Source: Bactericera cockerelli (Eukaryota; Arthropoda; Insecta; Hemiptera; Triozidae). Taken from it: a DNA stretch of 64,000 bases. The stretch spans positions 27,625,101-27,689,100 of the forward strand of contig CM044956.1 of NCBI GenBank assembly GCA_024516035.1, read 5' to 3'. The notes under the pieces are model-generated. The model was not told where the DNA came from. It ran no database searches and was given only the letters and a program-made list of their open reading frames with translations. This document shows, piece after piece, positions 9,571 through 21,581 of this stretch. Position 1 is the first letter of the stretch; each line of letters begins with the position of its first letter. A program made the position numbers and the translations under genes.

Positions 9571-9898
9571 CTAGCGGGTTACACCCGCCGCTTCGCCAGC
9601 CCATCAAACACACACAACGCACACGCACACACACCCACACCACCCACACACACACACACCACCACACACACACACCACACCACACCACACACACACACCA
9701 CACACACCACACACACCACACACAAACACACCACACACAAAACACCACCACACCACACACCACCACACACACAAAGCACACACACACAAACACACACCAC
9801 ACACACAAACACACACCACACACACACAAACACACACCACACACACACCACACACCACACATACACACACACCACACACACACCACACACACACCACA

Positions 9899-9942
<44 letters not shown>

Positions 9943-10543
9943 TCATTTAGGTTTGAAAAAAAACCTGAATATTTTTTGTCGCCCATCTATTTTCTGGTCT
10001 TCCCCGGCGTAGCTCAAGAATGGCTCATCAGAATTTCGCGATCAATATGTCAAATGAAAGCCTAAACCCTTGCCTAAAACTTTCTCGCTCTGAGTTGATA
10101 GGTCGTCACTTCAAATTTCGAGAAAAAAATGTCATTTAGGTCAAAAAACGTGAATATTTTACATGTTACCCATCCATTTTTTTACCTTACCCGGCGTAGC
10201 TCAAGAACGGCTCATCAGAAATTCGCGATCGATATGTCAATTGAAAGCTCGAACCCTTGCCTAAAACTTTCTCGCTTTGAGTTGATAGGTCGTCGCGACA
10301 AATTTCGAGAAAAAAATGTCATTTATGTCAAAAAACGTGAATTTTTTTTGCGTCACCCATCCATTTTTATCCTTACTCATTGTAGCTTAACCTCAGGGAG
10401 ATATAATCTAGCCTAGAAGAATTTCCTGATCCAAAGGGACCTATGTGCAAAATTTCAGGTTTCTCGGTCAAACGGTGTGGATTTGTATAAAGAACATACA
10501 TACATACACACATACACACATACAGACAGCTTTCTTTTATAGA
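9571..10543 (-). mobile_element. Helitron-like element containing an AC microsatellite
   Basis: Read on the minus strand it begins TCTATAAAAGAAAGCTG and ends with the GCGGGTGTAACCCGC hairpin and CTAG, flanked by A and T. Inside are a (CA)n-rich tract of about 340 bp (9,600-9,938) and two tandem copies of a roughly 190-bp unit (gatatgtcaattgaaagc, ctttctcgct). Its 3' end is also seen alone at 15,126, 19,690, 19,729, 20,745 and 20,810. It lies in the V27-V28 intron. Confidence 0.7.
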
Positions 10544-10602
10544 TATAGATAAAGTAGGTACATAGAATATTTACATAGAAATTGAAATAAAACAAAACTT
10601 GA

Positions 10603-10650
10603 TCAAGGGCGGTGTTAATGCCAACGGTATTCTCTTCCAGTCAGTGTCAG
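10603..10650 (-). repeat. LINE 3'-end fragment
   Basis: The reverse complement reads ctggaagagaatacc...ggcattaacaccgccctt. This matches the conserved 3' segment of a LINE also seen at 16,085-16,272, 21,950-22,110 and 27,598-27,790. Confidence 0.5.
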
Positions 10651-10803
10651 AACATGTTGTGTAAAATATCGTTGTGGGGATTCATCCTTTCTTTGGTCAT
10701 AACTTTACTTACACAGTGAGAAAAAAAAATGCTGCGCAGGATTATCTCTTTAGCCATTTTTGAGCTACTAAGATTTGTATTTATGTATGTATGTATCTTA
10801 ATA

Positions 10804-11699
10804 TACAGGGTCTTCATAAAGTCTCACCCAGGCCTAGGTTTCTCGAAAACGACTCAGAATATCAAAAAACGCAAAAACCCGTATTCCTTTATATTTAGGG
10901 GGATTGATTTTCAGCCAAAAATTTTTTGCCTACACGGCCCCAGTCAGGCTGGGCATGGACCAACTTTAAAATCTTAAATAGAATGGTATGTCTTGTGGCA
11001 TATTGTTTTAAAGGTCTTATTAAGACAAGTTCATTACAACAAATTTTAGTGAGTTACGACTTACCGTTCTCGAGATACAGGGTCGAACGTCCTGCGTAAT
11101 ATCCATATATTTTGACCTATAACTCGTTAACCGTAAATTATGGAGAAAAAATTTCTTGTTAATAATAACTCCTTATGGCAAGAACTTTCGAACAAGTTAA
11201 AACTTGATTTGTTTTTTCGTTAAATTTTTTTCGACTGTTCGTCCGGCTGGCTGACGAAACCGACCAGAAACTAACATCAACAGAGTATGTCGAGTTATAA
11301 CTTGTTCGAAAGGTCTTGTCATAAGGAGTTATTACTAACAAGAAAAAAAATTCTCCATAATTTACGGTTAACGAGTTATAGGTCAAAATATATGGATATT
11401 ACGCAGGACGTCCGACCCGACCCTGTATCTCAAGAACGGTAAGTCGGAACTCACTAAAATTTGTTGTAATGAACTTCTCTCAATAAGATCTTTAAAACAA
11501 TATGCCACAAGACATACCATTCTATTTAAGATTTTAAAGTTGGTCCATGCCCAGCCTGACTGGGACCGTGTAGGCAAAAAAAATTTGGCTGAAAATCAAT
11601 GCCCTTATATATAAAGGAATACGGGTTTTTGCGTTTTTTGATATTCTGAGTCGTTTTCGAGAAACCTAGGCCTGGGTGAGACTTTATGAAGACCCTGTA
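10804..11699. mobile_element. Long-hairpin MITE with TA target duplication (copy 1)
   Basis: It starts TACAGGGTCTTCATAAAGTC, ends with the reverse complement, and is flanked by TA. Almost the whole 896 bp folds back on itself through a short central segment. The nearest relative is 25,451-26,340. Frames within it are not genes. Confidence 0.85.
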
Positions 11700-11700
11700 T

Positions 11701-11932
11701 AAATGTCAAAGTCACTGACTGACCACTGACTGATCATCGCTCTACAGCCCAAACCGTAAGTCCTAGGAAGCTGAAATTTGGTAGGTAGCTTTGCCTTATA
11801 CTCCTTATAGTCTAGATGTGCAATAAGACGGGATTTTTCGAAACTCCCACTTCAACACCTGCCATTGGCGAAAAAGGATTTTTTGCTTTCACGGCCATGC
11901 CTCGGCCCGCAAAGCGGGCGACAGCCCGCTAG
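11701..11932 (+). mobile_element. Mini-Helitron (copy 2), 5' end lost at a hairpin-MITE junction
   Basis: It matches 757-986 and 50,422-50,656, ending in the GCCCGC-AAA-GCGGGC hairpin and CTAG before T. Its TC start is replaced by the end of the hairpin MITE at 10,804-11,699. Confidence 0.75.
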
Positions 11933-12111
11933 TGTCATATAGTATCCAAAAACTGCAGATTCATGAGAGATGAGGAAAAGGTGGACTCGACGGATACCTA
12001 AACTATATTAGTCATACGCAATTTTGCGTATCACTAGTAAAAAAAAATAAAAATGTGTGTCTATTTGAAAACTGGTTTTCGTTATTTTTCTCTGTGTTGT
12101 AATAGACTTAC

Positions 12112-12315
12112 CAAGGTCCTGAGCATGCGCCTTGTTGTTGCCGGTGATGTGCAGCAGTGAGTAGCCGCCCCAGAGTCTAGACGTGTGCTCGGGACAGGCG
12201 GGCTCCAGGTCGGACTGGGAGTGGATGGTGAAGTGGAAGCCTCTGTTAGGAGGAGGGGGAGGGGGGGCAGCGGGCAGTCCTGGCATGCCGGGAATACCGC
12301 GGAACCCAGGATTGC
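12112..12315 (-). CDS. Collagen IV exon V27: end of helix, proline hinge, start of NC1
   Basis: It starts in phase 1 with [14 protein letters not shown] proline-rich hinge ([10 protein letters not shown]) follows, then NC1 begins with [19 protein letters not shown]. The rest, [10 protein letters not shown] and [11 protein letters not shown], is strongly conserved in collagen IV NC1 domains. The exon ends in phase 1 at gtaagt. Confidence 0.96.
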
Positions 12316-12643
12316 CTGGAAAACATTCAGAGGTAAAGCTTGTTATGCCCTGCAGATTGGACAGATAATTTCATTTTGAACAATCTCCGAACCAAAATTC
12401 ACCGCAATTCAGGGTGTCCCACCAAATCTGGACACCTCAAATTACTCGGCACCCGGCACCTTATGGAGTTATTGAAAATAAGATAACCAAAGTTATATTT
12501 CCTAATTATGTACTTTCAGTCATGATTTTTTTTTTATAAATACAGTGTGGTTTATAAGTCAGAAAAAGAAGTGTCAACTTTCGATTTCTAAAGAAGTCAA
12601 CCTGAATTTTATTTGGTAATTTTCTTTCTAAATGGTTCCTAAG

Positions 12644-13221
12644 TAGAGATGGGTAATACCGAGTATTACATAGAACCGGTACTTCAGTAATAGATTACAT
12701 AAAAGTACCGAGTATTTACCCAACTACTTTTATACTTGGTTTTTGAGGTTCTGAGAGCGGATGTAAATGAAATAATTTATTCGAGTAAGTACTCAAGAAC
12801 CAAGTACAAAAGGACCGGTTCTTTAATCATTCAGTACACTAACAGAAGTACCTCTCTCTACTGCGTGGAGACTGGAGCCGGGAGCTTGTCTTAAAGTGAG
12901 AGAGAGAGTAGGAGAGTACGAATTACGAATTTAGCCGAGTCAACAGTTCAACACGAGCACAAGCGCCACAAGCCTGTACCCAGTTCTTGAGATGGGTAAT
13001 AGTGTAATACCGAGTATTTCATAGAACCGGTACCCGGTCCCTTTACACGAGTAAAATACTCGGTTTTCGTACCATAGTACCATTATAATACGAAGTACCT
13101 ACGCCCTACGCAGTAACAAAACAGAGCTTTCGAGAATGCAATTACTTTTTTCATGTAATTCATTATTCTATAATAAGAACCGGTACTTTATGAGTAAAGT
13201 AATTACTCGTACCCATCTCTA
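12644..13221. mobile_element. hAT-type MITE with 8-bp target duplication and internal GAACCGGTAC motifs
   Basis: The TIRs are TAGAGATGGGTA and TACCCATCTCTA. A perfect 8-bp duplication ttcctaag lies at 12,636-12,643 and 13,222-13,229. The interior repeats gaaccggtac and its inverse several times, the kind of subterminal motif hAT transposases bind. It is 578 bp, non-coding, in the V26-V27 intron. Confidence 0.85.
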
Positions 13222-13668
13222 TTCCTAAGTAATTTTTAATACTAAAATTTTACATACGAAAAAAAAAAACCTCTCTTTTACCAACTTTTTTTCTAAGCTC
13301 TGATATTTAAGAAAAGCCGAAATTTGGGACAAAAAAGTCAAAAAATAAGGTCCACGACTTGCTGATTTTTTTGTAGAGTCTGGAATATAGGAAAAGCAGT
13401 ATTCTACCATATATAAATTAAATTGGGAGAACATAAGTTAAGCGGTTTTGGCGGTACAAGAGATTTAGTATAAATTTTCAAAATTGCCATGTGTATACTT
13501 ACAATGTGAAAAAATCACGAGGAAGTATTTTGTGATTTTGTCCATAATTGGCAGTGTTGTTTTTACCTCTTCTTTTTTTCCATTTACCACATATTTTACT
13601 CGAGATATTCAGCCGTATTTTTGCATTATTCTTTTCTTTCCCTAGGCAAGACAGCATAAGATACTCAC

Positions 13669-13821
13669 CTCTGATCCCTGGAGCACCATCGTGGCCAGCA
13701 CTGCCTATGGCTCCCACGCCTCCTCTACCTCCAGGCCTCCCCGGCCATCCCAAGTCTCCCGGCAGTCCCTTGTGCCCCTCCGTGCCAGGGAGACCATCGA
13801 ACCCGTCAGGCCCAGGCTCTC
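13669..13821 (-). CDS. Collagen IV exon V26: helix
   Basis: It starts in phase 1 with GEPGPDGFDG and ends in phase 1 (GIRG) at gtgagt. It is unbroken Gly-X-Y over 51 codons. Confidence 0.9.
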
Positions 13822-13846
13822 CTGAAGAGCAGACAGTAAATTATTA

Positions 13847-14404
13847 TACAGAGTGTTCCCGAAACGAATCAACTTATTTAAAGGGCACATCCGATAGTTC
13901 ATGAACTATCATTTTTTTTTAAGATGAGTGTTTCACAGCCGTTTTTATTTCGTAGCAATGCAACAGGAGCTATTGTAGACGCTTGTGGTCTGTGTTGTAG
14001 CCTACCCATCCCGTAGTATGCCTCCCCTCTGATGGGCGAGAAGTGACACAATACTTTACAATTAGGTGCTGGGTCAACACGAGCGCACCGGAAGGTATCC
14101 CTTACAAACAATTGTAATGAAATTAAGAATACAAAGAATACAAATTAAGAATACAAACAAACGACCGTTTCGGTTGATAATATTCATTTTGGGAAATAGG
14201 GATATGAATAATGTCAATTTGAGCTGGGAGGTTTTACAAATAAATCGAAGCAAATCAAATAAATCCACTTATAATCAAACCAAGCATCAAAAGAAATTCC
14301 ACTCCAAAGCAAAATGACCCATAGTAAGTTGAGCTTATATGATGGTGCATGAGGTGCCAGATGTGCCTTTTAAATAAGTTGATTCGTTCCGGAAACATCC
14401 TGTA
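13847..14404. mobile_element. Hairpin MITE, TACAGAG/CCTGTA ends
   Basis: The inverted arms share cgaatcaacttatttaaa at the left and its complement at the right. TA precedes the left end. A related single arm occurs at about 31,930-32,160. It lies in the V25-V26 intron. Confidence 0.7.
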
Positions 14405-14647
14405 TTGTTGTTGTAGGGGCGAGCACTTTCCAACTATGTTTAGAAGTAATAGTTTATTATCATTTTGGAAAAATGCTGATGACACAAGCTATTCCTAACT
14501 CGTCCTGGCCTACGATATATTTCTGAATCACCTAATGTGGTACCAGGTATTGGGAGGCTTTTATCTTGTTTCAACTGTATTTAAACCCAAGCTTGGGTTG
14601 GATTGTGAAAAATATAGGAGTTTAGTACAAAACCAGGCATGCATTAC

Positions 14648-14738
14648 CTGGTTCTCCAATGGTTCCTGGGTTACCGGCCATGCCTTTGATCCAGGTAATA
14701 TTGATCAAGGGAGTGAAGCCAGGCTCTCCCTTCATACC
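14648..14738 (-). CDS. Collagen IV exon V25: helix with an interruption
   Basis: It starts in phase 0 with GMKGEPG, passes through the interruption FTPLINITWIKG (which carries an NIT glycosylation sequon), and ends in phase 1 (GEPG) at gtaatg. Confidence 0.88.
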
Positions 14739-15125
14739 CTGAAAACATTAAGTCATAATACATATTCAACTCTTTTATTCAAAGTCATCTCACTCCTCGT
14801 CATACTCATAGTATTCTAGGATCTCGAATGTTCTATCGCCCAGGTGGAATGCAGCATCTATACGAGGTCGGCCTCTTCTTACTCAAGTAGTACTTCTGAA
14901 AATTTGTTAACACGACATTGGTCTAAATTATTTTCACACTAGGATGTTGATGATTATTTAATCAACGCTTCGGTTTAGTCACTTGTTAACTTCCAATAGC
15001 ATTTTTTTGTAGGATTCTCAAATTGCTAGAGCTCTTCCACAATGAAACACATCCCCTAATCTAATTATAAATACTTGGGGTGGTATCTTCTTCTCTGTTT
15101 CTTAATATATGCTATTATTATTATA

Positions 15126-15220
15126 CACTAGCGGGTTCACACACACACACACACACACACGCACACAACACAAACACCAGACACTCACCACACACATACA
15201 CCACACTCCACACACACCTG
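15126..15220. repeat. Truncated Helitron end with (CA)n tract
   Basis: ctagcgggtt is followed directly by (CA)n. It looks like the 3' end of the 9,571-10,543 family with expanded repeats. The short reading frame over it is an artefact. Confidence 0.55.
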
Positions 15221-15671
15221 TTACTAACGATCTTTAAAAAAAAGGTTAGCCTTTGACCTATTACAAAGGACTGCAGTACCAATGGCTGGCTCTGACACTT
15301 ACTGAAACGATAATGATGCATCAGAAGGACAATGTCAGACAGAATACCATCACTCTGAAAATCTCCCAGTGCTTGTCTTTTGGCATCATGACAAGGGTTG
15401 GAGACAACTGATGTGAAGTAGTCGTTAAGCTCATTTTTATCCAATTTGATTAATCAAAATGTCATTGATAAACACTCATATAGCAGTAATCAAATGATTA
15501 ATTGATAAACAAATACTTAAAGCTGTGTCAATATCTGATAAAAATGGCTGTGAAAAACACATAATAAAATACACCGCAATGATTATGGAGACAGCAATTC
15601 CTCGTAATGCTTGTGAATTCAATTTTCCATTATACACATAACAAATTAATGCAAACTTATAAGCGTCTCAC

Positions 15672-15849
15672 ATGAACTCCAGGACTACCATCCAGCCCCG
15701 GTCTGCCCTCGTTCCCTCTGTATCCTCTGTCGCCTTTGAATCCAGGTGGCCCTTGCATTCCCCAGAGTCCTTCCTCACCAGGCTCTCCAAAGTTACCGTC
15801 TAGTCCTGCCAGCCCTGTGAGCCCCACCATGCCTGGCTGACCTTTCGGA
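15672..15849 (-). CDS. Collagen IV exon V24: helix
   Basis: It starts in phase 2 (S)PKGQPGMVG and ends in phase 0 (GSPGVH) at gtgaga. The Gly-X-Y run is regular through GLDGNFGEPG and GRPGLDG. Confidence 0.88.
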
Positions 15850-16084
15850 CTGAAAGGGAAGGTAAGTTAAAATCAAGTAGAGGGAAAACGACAAAAGTAC
15901 AATGTGGGTAATTAAACCAACTTAGCAGCGTTTACATTCGTCTTTGAGAAGTTTTTGTCTTTACTGACTTTCTCTTTTGAGCCTTCGAAATCAGAAATAG
16001 GGCCAGAATTATAGGTAGATATAATGAATATCGAATTATCTACCTTTCATATATGCACTATATGCAGTATTAAATTTTATAAGT

Positions 16085-16272
16085 AACATTTTTTTTTTTT
16101 CAAAGCTTTATTAGGTAGAACAAAAAATATATACAGTAGAACACAATGAAATATAAAGAAAAACAAAAAGATTAAACAAATATACAAGAAGGAATAAAAG
16201 AGAGAAATGTCCTACCTAAAGGGCGGGGTTATTGCCTGTGGCAATCTCTTCCACCCAACCCTTTAGTTAGAG
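16085..16272 (-). repeat. LINE 3'-end fragment
   Basis: The minus strand reads gggttgggtggaagagattg, then ggcaataaccccgcccttta, ending in an A-rich tail after acctaataaagc. It is closely related to 21,950-22,110 and 27,598-27,790. The pattern resembles RTE-like LINE 3' ends, but no coding sequence is present. Confidence 0.6.
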
Positions 16273-16312
16273 CTCCAAGCATTAAAAGTAATAACCCGCC
16301 TCATGCACGCAC

Positions 16313-16466
16313 CTGCCCCGGGCGTAGCCTGGCTCTCCCCTCTCTCCCTTGAGTCCTCGCAGGCCTGGCTTGCCGTCGATTCCTGGAAGTCCATGCATTC
16401 CAGGAATCCCTGGAATTATTAAACCCGGAGCTCCTTGCCTTCCTGGATTGCCCTTCCTGCTAAAAC
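16313..16466 (-). CDS. Collagen IV exon V23: helix
   Basis: The phase-1 start after cccccacag gives [13 protein letters not shown] second AG six bases further in (ttttag) would break the phase with V22, so the outer acceptor was chosen. The exon ends in phase 2 (GYARG, codon AG/T) at gtgcgt. Together with V24 this makes a GYARGSPKG interruption. Confidence 0.85.
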
Positions 16467-16865
16467 CTGTGGGGGTTAAAATATTGGGGAAAAAATGTAT
16501 TAAAAAAACATATATTATATTTAATTAGGTAGGTGTACCTATTATGTAAGGGACTCATCGGAAAACCTTAAAAAAAAAAAAAACAACTTTCTACTTTTAC
16601 ATTAATTTACTTAAACTCAAGGCATTGACATTATTGCAATCGGTCAATGTTTTATACAGAGTAGGTAAGTGACGCAGTCGATTTTTTCGGCCCCTCTTGG
16701 AAAGACAAAAATGCTACACTGATATCATTCATGAGACCCTGTGGTTGATTTTGAATAAATGACGAGAGGTACACTCTTGAAGTATCCTAATGGATAGACA
16801 TCACGTGACTGTATACTACTGTATAGGCACGTGCCTGTATGGGGCATGGGTCCTTGTATTCTCAC

Positions 16866-17012
16866 CTGGTAGGCCCTGGGGCCCAGGAGGCCCGTTCAGT
16901 CCATAGTCGCCAGGATACCCTTTCATTCCTCCAACTCCTGGGCGTCCCGGAATGCCTGCGTATCCTTCCCTTCCTGTTTCTCCCTGCTCGGCATTCATCA
17001 TATCCGTCAAAC
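16866..17012 (-). CDS. Collagen IV exon V22: helix with an interruption
   Basis: It starts in phase 1 with GLTDMMNAEQG, a non-collagenous interruption, then continues in Gly-X-Y to GLPG at a gtgaga donor (phase 1). Confidence 0.9.
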
Positions 17013-17309
17013 CTGTTACATAAGATAATAATTAATTATACTGTCTTAATTATACTGCCCGACTAGCACTGATGAGTCCCATTATTCCAGCAGTAAGCCC
17101 AAGACGCATTATTATATGGTCAAAATCACAAATGGAAGATAACTTGTCATCTCCCGGCTATGTTTCGAAGGACGCACGCCAGTTCGCTGCCAAGATGAAA
17201 TTCCATCTATACTCACTCTAATCTGTATGTTACAAAGATTTTTAAATAGGTTATGAAATTGAGAAATAAAATGTGTGGATACACAGAAAAGTAAATGTAA
17301 TGTACTTAC

Positions 17310-17409
17310 CAGGAAGTCCTGGTGGTCCTCGATCCCCAACTAACCCTTTAGGTCCTTGGAATCCTGCATACCCAGGGTTTCCTCTGGGTCCACAGTCTCC
17401 TGGGAAACC
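17310..17409 (-). CDS. Collagen IV exon V21: helix with a lone cysteine
   Basis: It starts in phase 0 with GFPGDCGPRG and ends in phase 1 (GLPG) at gtaagt. A single cysteine in an X/Y position of an unbroken triplet run is unusual and could form an inter-chain bond. Confidence 0.9.
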
Positions 17410-18011
17410 CTGTAGAAGTGAAAATGTATCATTACACAATTTAAGTTTTGTGAAACTAACTGTTATAACAAATACCCCAAAGTTATAAAAGGAAGAACGC
17501 CTTCTCAAAAGAATGAGTACAAAAAGCTTAAAAATAAATCATAACAAATTGACAACACTTTTACCCCCTCTGTCACTATTTCTTTGCAATCTTTTCTGCA
17601 TTTATTCCTTTTATGTTATCTTTATTTTTCCTGTCATCCTAAACTTGATTCCTATTTAAGTTTTACTTGTTGAACGGTAATAAAAACTGGCGGTTATGAA
17701 ACTTTTCGTGTCTTTCACAATTGTTTGGCGGGTCTCAAAAATAGGGTTTCCGTTGGCCTAGCAAGTGAAACAAAAAGTCAAATCAATTACTTTTTCGATG
17801 TACAGTTTATTTGTATAAAAAAATCGCAAAAATACTCTTCATGTTGTGGTTTTCGTCAAGAAATGTTTTGATCAAAAAAGACTGATATCAGAGGACAGTC
17901 CTTGAAGTTTACTAGACGTAAACTTTCCTTGAGAATTCTAAGTAGATAGATTAATTTCACTATGGAAAAGAATGCGATATAATCATCTATGTAGAAGGTC
18001 CAAGCACTCAC

Positions 18012-18214
18012 TTTGGTTCCATTTCGGCCGGGCCAGCCGAGGTAGCCTCGGGGCCCAATTAGTCCTGGGAAGCCTTCCATTCCCGGCTCCCCCCGGTCCC
18101 CCCTAGTGGCGATGATGTTGATCTCTGTGAAGCCGGGATCCCCCTGAAGTCCTTTCTGTCCTGGGGCGCCTTGAAATCCTGGTAACCCGCGGAGACCACT
18201 GTCCCCGGGCAGAC
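18012..18214 (-). CDS. Collagen IV exon V20: helix with an interruption
   Basis: It starts in phase 1 with GLPGDSGLRG and ends in phase 0 (GTK) at gtgagt. The segment FTEINIIATRG is a hydrophobic interruption. Other open frames over this exon are shadows; the frame that joins V19 to V21 is the Gly-X-Y one. Confidence 0.9.
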
Positions 18215-18816
18215 CTGAGATGAGAGAGACAAAAGTTTGTTCATGAAATGACCAATTTATTCGACCGATTGAATAACACGGTAAGCATAAAATAATAACT
18301 AGTCATGACTCCTGGATAACTCATAGATATACAGAGTGAATGGAAAGTCCTGAGTGGAAAGACTGAGGTACAAATTTAAAAATATTTTATTTATTTTTAG
18401 CATAATATTTTAGCTTTCTCACTATCTCTCAAGTATCTCATTTGCGGAACCGATATCGTAAATTCGAATGACTTTTTTTTTTGTTGCTTCGCTGGATCGG
18501 AGCATACCTCTGAGAAGGACGAATCTATGTATAACAATCGGAAAGATAGGGTATTAGGCGGAATTGGATGCGCTATTAGAAATTCAATTGAACTTTTGAA
18601 TTTCTAAAAACTCATGAAACTTGATTGAAGATCTACGTAAAAATGGATTATTAATACCTCCTATTGAGGTGTTCAAAACTTCTATACAAGATCAAAACGC
18701 ATGCAGTTGGTTGTTGGAGGTCTTGAGCCCAAACGGTCTGTCAGAACCCCACAAGACATGACATTACTACCTATATTTCGAAAGCAACTCAGTTCATATT
18801 ACTCTTTAAAATTTAC

Positions 18817-19015
18817 CTGGTCGTCCCATTTTGCCTGGGTCTCCCTCCATGCCGACTTCACCTTTCGCTCCTGGTGTCCCCGGGTAGCCAGGAGGTCCCC
18901 GCCGCCCATTGCTACCAGCCACTCCCGGCATGCCAGTCACCCCTGCGTATCCTTTAGGTCCAGGCTCCCCGTCTTCTCCCTTGAATCCTACTAGACCAAG
19001 GTCTCCCATAGGGCC
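18817..19015 (-). CDS. Collagen IV exon V19: helix
   Basis: It starts in phase 0 with GPMGDLGLVG and ends in phase 1 (GRPG) at gtaaat. It is 199 nt of continuous Gly-X-Y. Only a 183-bp intron separates it from V18. Confidence 0.93.
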
Positions 19016-19198
19016 CTGTTCAAAAAAAGAAAGAAAAAAAAAGATGAGCCTTAAAAGGAGTAAATTTCGATTGGCAATTGGCTAGTTGTTAACCAAGCAG
19101 CCACGGCGCGGCGCTGCGATTCAGATTTATAATGTTATATGATATACTAAATGATTTTGATGAAGTAGGAGGTTATTTTAAGTGAGCAGTTCACTCAC

Positions 19199-19356
19199 CC
19201 TCTTGCCCGGAGAACCCGGTATTCCATTGTATGCATCTTGGCCCTTGAGTCCTTGGTACCCTGGATCACCGTCAATGCTTTCCCCGAGGTCTCCTAGGTC
19301 CCCGGGCGGACCAGGCATACCCGGCTGTCCCGGGTATCCTACTGGACCAACGTACC
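19199..19356 (-). CDS. Collagen IV exon V18: helix
   Basis: It starts in phase 1 with GYVGPVGYPG and ends in phase 0 (GKR) at gtgagt. Breaks occur at GESIDG and GQDAYNG. Confidence 0.9.
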
Positions 19357-19689
19357 CTGGAATTGAAGCAAAGTGAGTAAGATACCCTTTCTCCTAAATT
19401 CTAGATTCCTTCTACAAAAAAAAAAAAATGTATCGGTAAGTCGTAGGCCTTAATTTTGCACATTTTTGTTCAAAATTTTGGATTTTCTTAAATATCATAG
19501 CTAAATCATGTTTTATTGGAAAATAATTACAAATGGACTATGTAAAACACTAATATGTATGCATATTCATACAAAATGTCAAATTTCAATTCAATAATAT
19601 GAGACTAGGATTCATTGTCATCTGGACTAATTCATAGTCACAATATTTCTCAAAATGGCGGAACTTAACTTTGATAGCGTTTATATAAA

Positions 19690-19920
19690 AACTAGCGGGT
19701 TACACCCGCTAGTTTTTATATTTATAAAACTAGCGGGTTACACCCGCCGCTTCGCCAGCCCATCAGACACACACATACACCACACACACTCAAACACACT
19801 CACATACACCCACCCTCACACCACACACACACAACACCACACCACACACACACATACCCACACACCACACACACACTACGTCATCAAAGTCGAAAAACGT
19901 AAATATTTTTTGTCACCCAT
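19690..19920. repeat. Helitron-end cluster with (CA)n tract
   Basis: ctagcgggttacacccgc occurs twice, at 19,692 and 19,730. The second copy is followed by the (CA)n-rich tract and a short piece of the 9,571-10,543 element body. Confidence 0.6.
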
Positions 19921-20337
19921 CTAATGTTTGTCAATTCAAATTTTGAGAAAAAATGTTATTTAGGTCAAAAAAACGTAAAAAAAAATAATTGTGTCGCCCA
20001 TCTAATTTTTAGAAGTCGCTCTTTTTCCTTCGCGGCTAGCGCCCCAGTTGGAATATAATAAAATACTTTCTTATTGTACATCTAAAATATAAAGTCAACC
20101 TATATATACATATACATTTTTAGCCACCAGAAATTTACCGGTACCGAGAATCAGTGATGAAAAGGTGAAAAAGTGCGTTTTTTCATTTAAATTCGCCCCT
20201 TTTCCCCCGCGGCCGGCGACCCAGTGAGAATATTTCAAAATCCTTTCTTAGTACACATCTAAGACCTAAAGGTGACCTACATGCCAAATTTCAGCCTCCT
20301 AGGACATACCAGTGCTGAGAAATCGAAATATATGAAA

Positions 20338-20742
20338 TACAGGGTGTTTCAGAAAAGAGTGCATTAATTTTAACCACTTATTTTATGTACCATTTTAGGG
20401 GGGGTCAACTCTATAACAAAATGGGCGAAACCACGAAAAAAGTATGGCCTATTTTCTTTCAGTTAACCCCCCTGTGGCCGTCCCTGAAAGTGCAATGACC
20501 TCAATTCTCACATAAAAATAACGGCGTCATCTTGTATTGGGAGTCAATTTTTTTCCGCGTTTCAATAACTCTAAAAGGTAAGGCGTAATACAAAATCTAA
20601 TATTTTTTTTAAAGAACCTTTAGAGATGTGTATCTCCCTTATGAAGCACTTTCGCCCATTTTGTTATAGAGTTGACCCCCCCTAAAATGGTACATAAAAT
20701 ACGTGGTTAAAATTAATGCACACTTTTCTGAAACACCCTGTA
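20338..20742. mobile_element. Hairpin MITE, 405 bp, TACAGGGTG ends
   Basis: TACAGGGTGTTTCAGAAAAG at the left is mirrored at the right, and the arms extend through gagttgacccccc. The sequence folds nearly end to end. A TA flank is visible only on the right. Confidence 0.8.
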
Positions 20743-20809
20743 TACTAGCGGGTTACACCGTTTTTCAGCCTCCTAGGACATACCAGTGCTGAGAAATCGA
20801 AATGAATGA

Positions 20810-20900
20810 TACTAGCGGGTTACACCCGCCGCTTCGCCAGTCCATCAGACACACACACGCACGCCAGACACTCACCACACCACACACACACCACATACGC
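20810..20900. repeat. Helitron end with short (CA)n tract
   Basis: Another ctagcgggttacacccgccgcttcgcc-type end followed by CA-rich sequence, beside the hairpin MITE at 20,338-20,742. Confidence 0.55.
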
Positions 20901-21173
20901 CATTTTGTTTTCGTACATTTTATCAATCCAACTCAAAGAGATAAAATTTTAGATTTTGACCTCCATCTATTTTTGAAGAAGTTATGACATGAAACTTGTA
21001 TTTGGGCTTTTGTTCCGTACTTCCGAAAGAAAGGCCAAATACAAAATCACCTCATGTAAAAAATGACGACATATTAATAACATTGCAAAGGTGTGCATTT
21101 TATGTCAGAAACTCCTACATAACCTTGTACTGCCATTAATAACCGTCAATCCTCGGCTTCATGATTAACTTAC

Positions 21174-21264
21174 CTCCATCTCCTTTGTCTCCTTGTTCTC
21201 CACTGAAGGCAGATTCTCCTTTCGGCCCTGCAAATCCCATGGGTCCGAAATCTCCTGGTAATCC
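21174..21264 (-). CDS. Collagen IV exon V17: helix
   Basis: This 91-nt exon starts in phase 0 with GLPGDFGPMG and ends in phase 1 at gtaagt after GDKGDG. One interruption (GESAFSG) is present. Phases V16-V17-V18 agree. Confidence 0.88.
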
Positions 21265-21581
21265 CTAGAAAAAATCTAGGTGTAAGTAGTTACACAGTAC
21301 ATCCCAAACACTAAAGAATCTTAGATGTTTTAAAGCTTCAAAAAACTAGGTTGTCCCACAGTTACGATGAGGTCTTTCAAAGATTTATTTAAAGCGCCAA
21401 GCATAATACCTGTATTTTTCATAGTCTCTTACATCCATAGTCTTTTACCTATTTCCATAGTGTTCAATAAGTATGTTCATGTGCATATAATTAAAATTTG
21501 AAGCTCTCATTGTTTCCACGGCTTATTAGAGTTGAACTCTTTTGCCCACATATAACCTCGCTTTCGAAATAAATTTAAAGT

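Noticed and set aside
9554..9986. Long open frames rich in Cys-Val or Thr-His on both strands
   Set aside because: They are translations of a (CA)n microsatellite inside a Helitron-like element, with no non-repeat coding signal.
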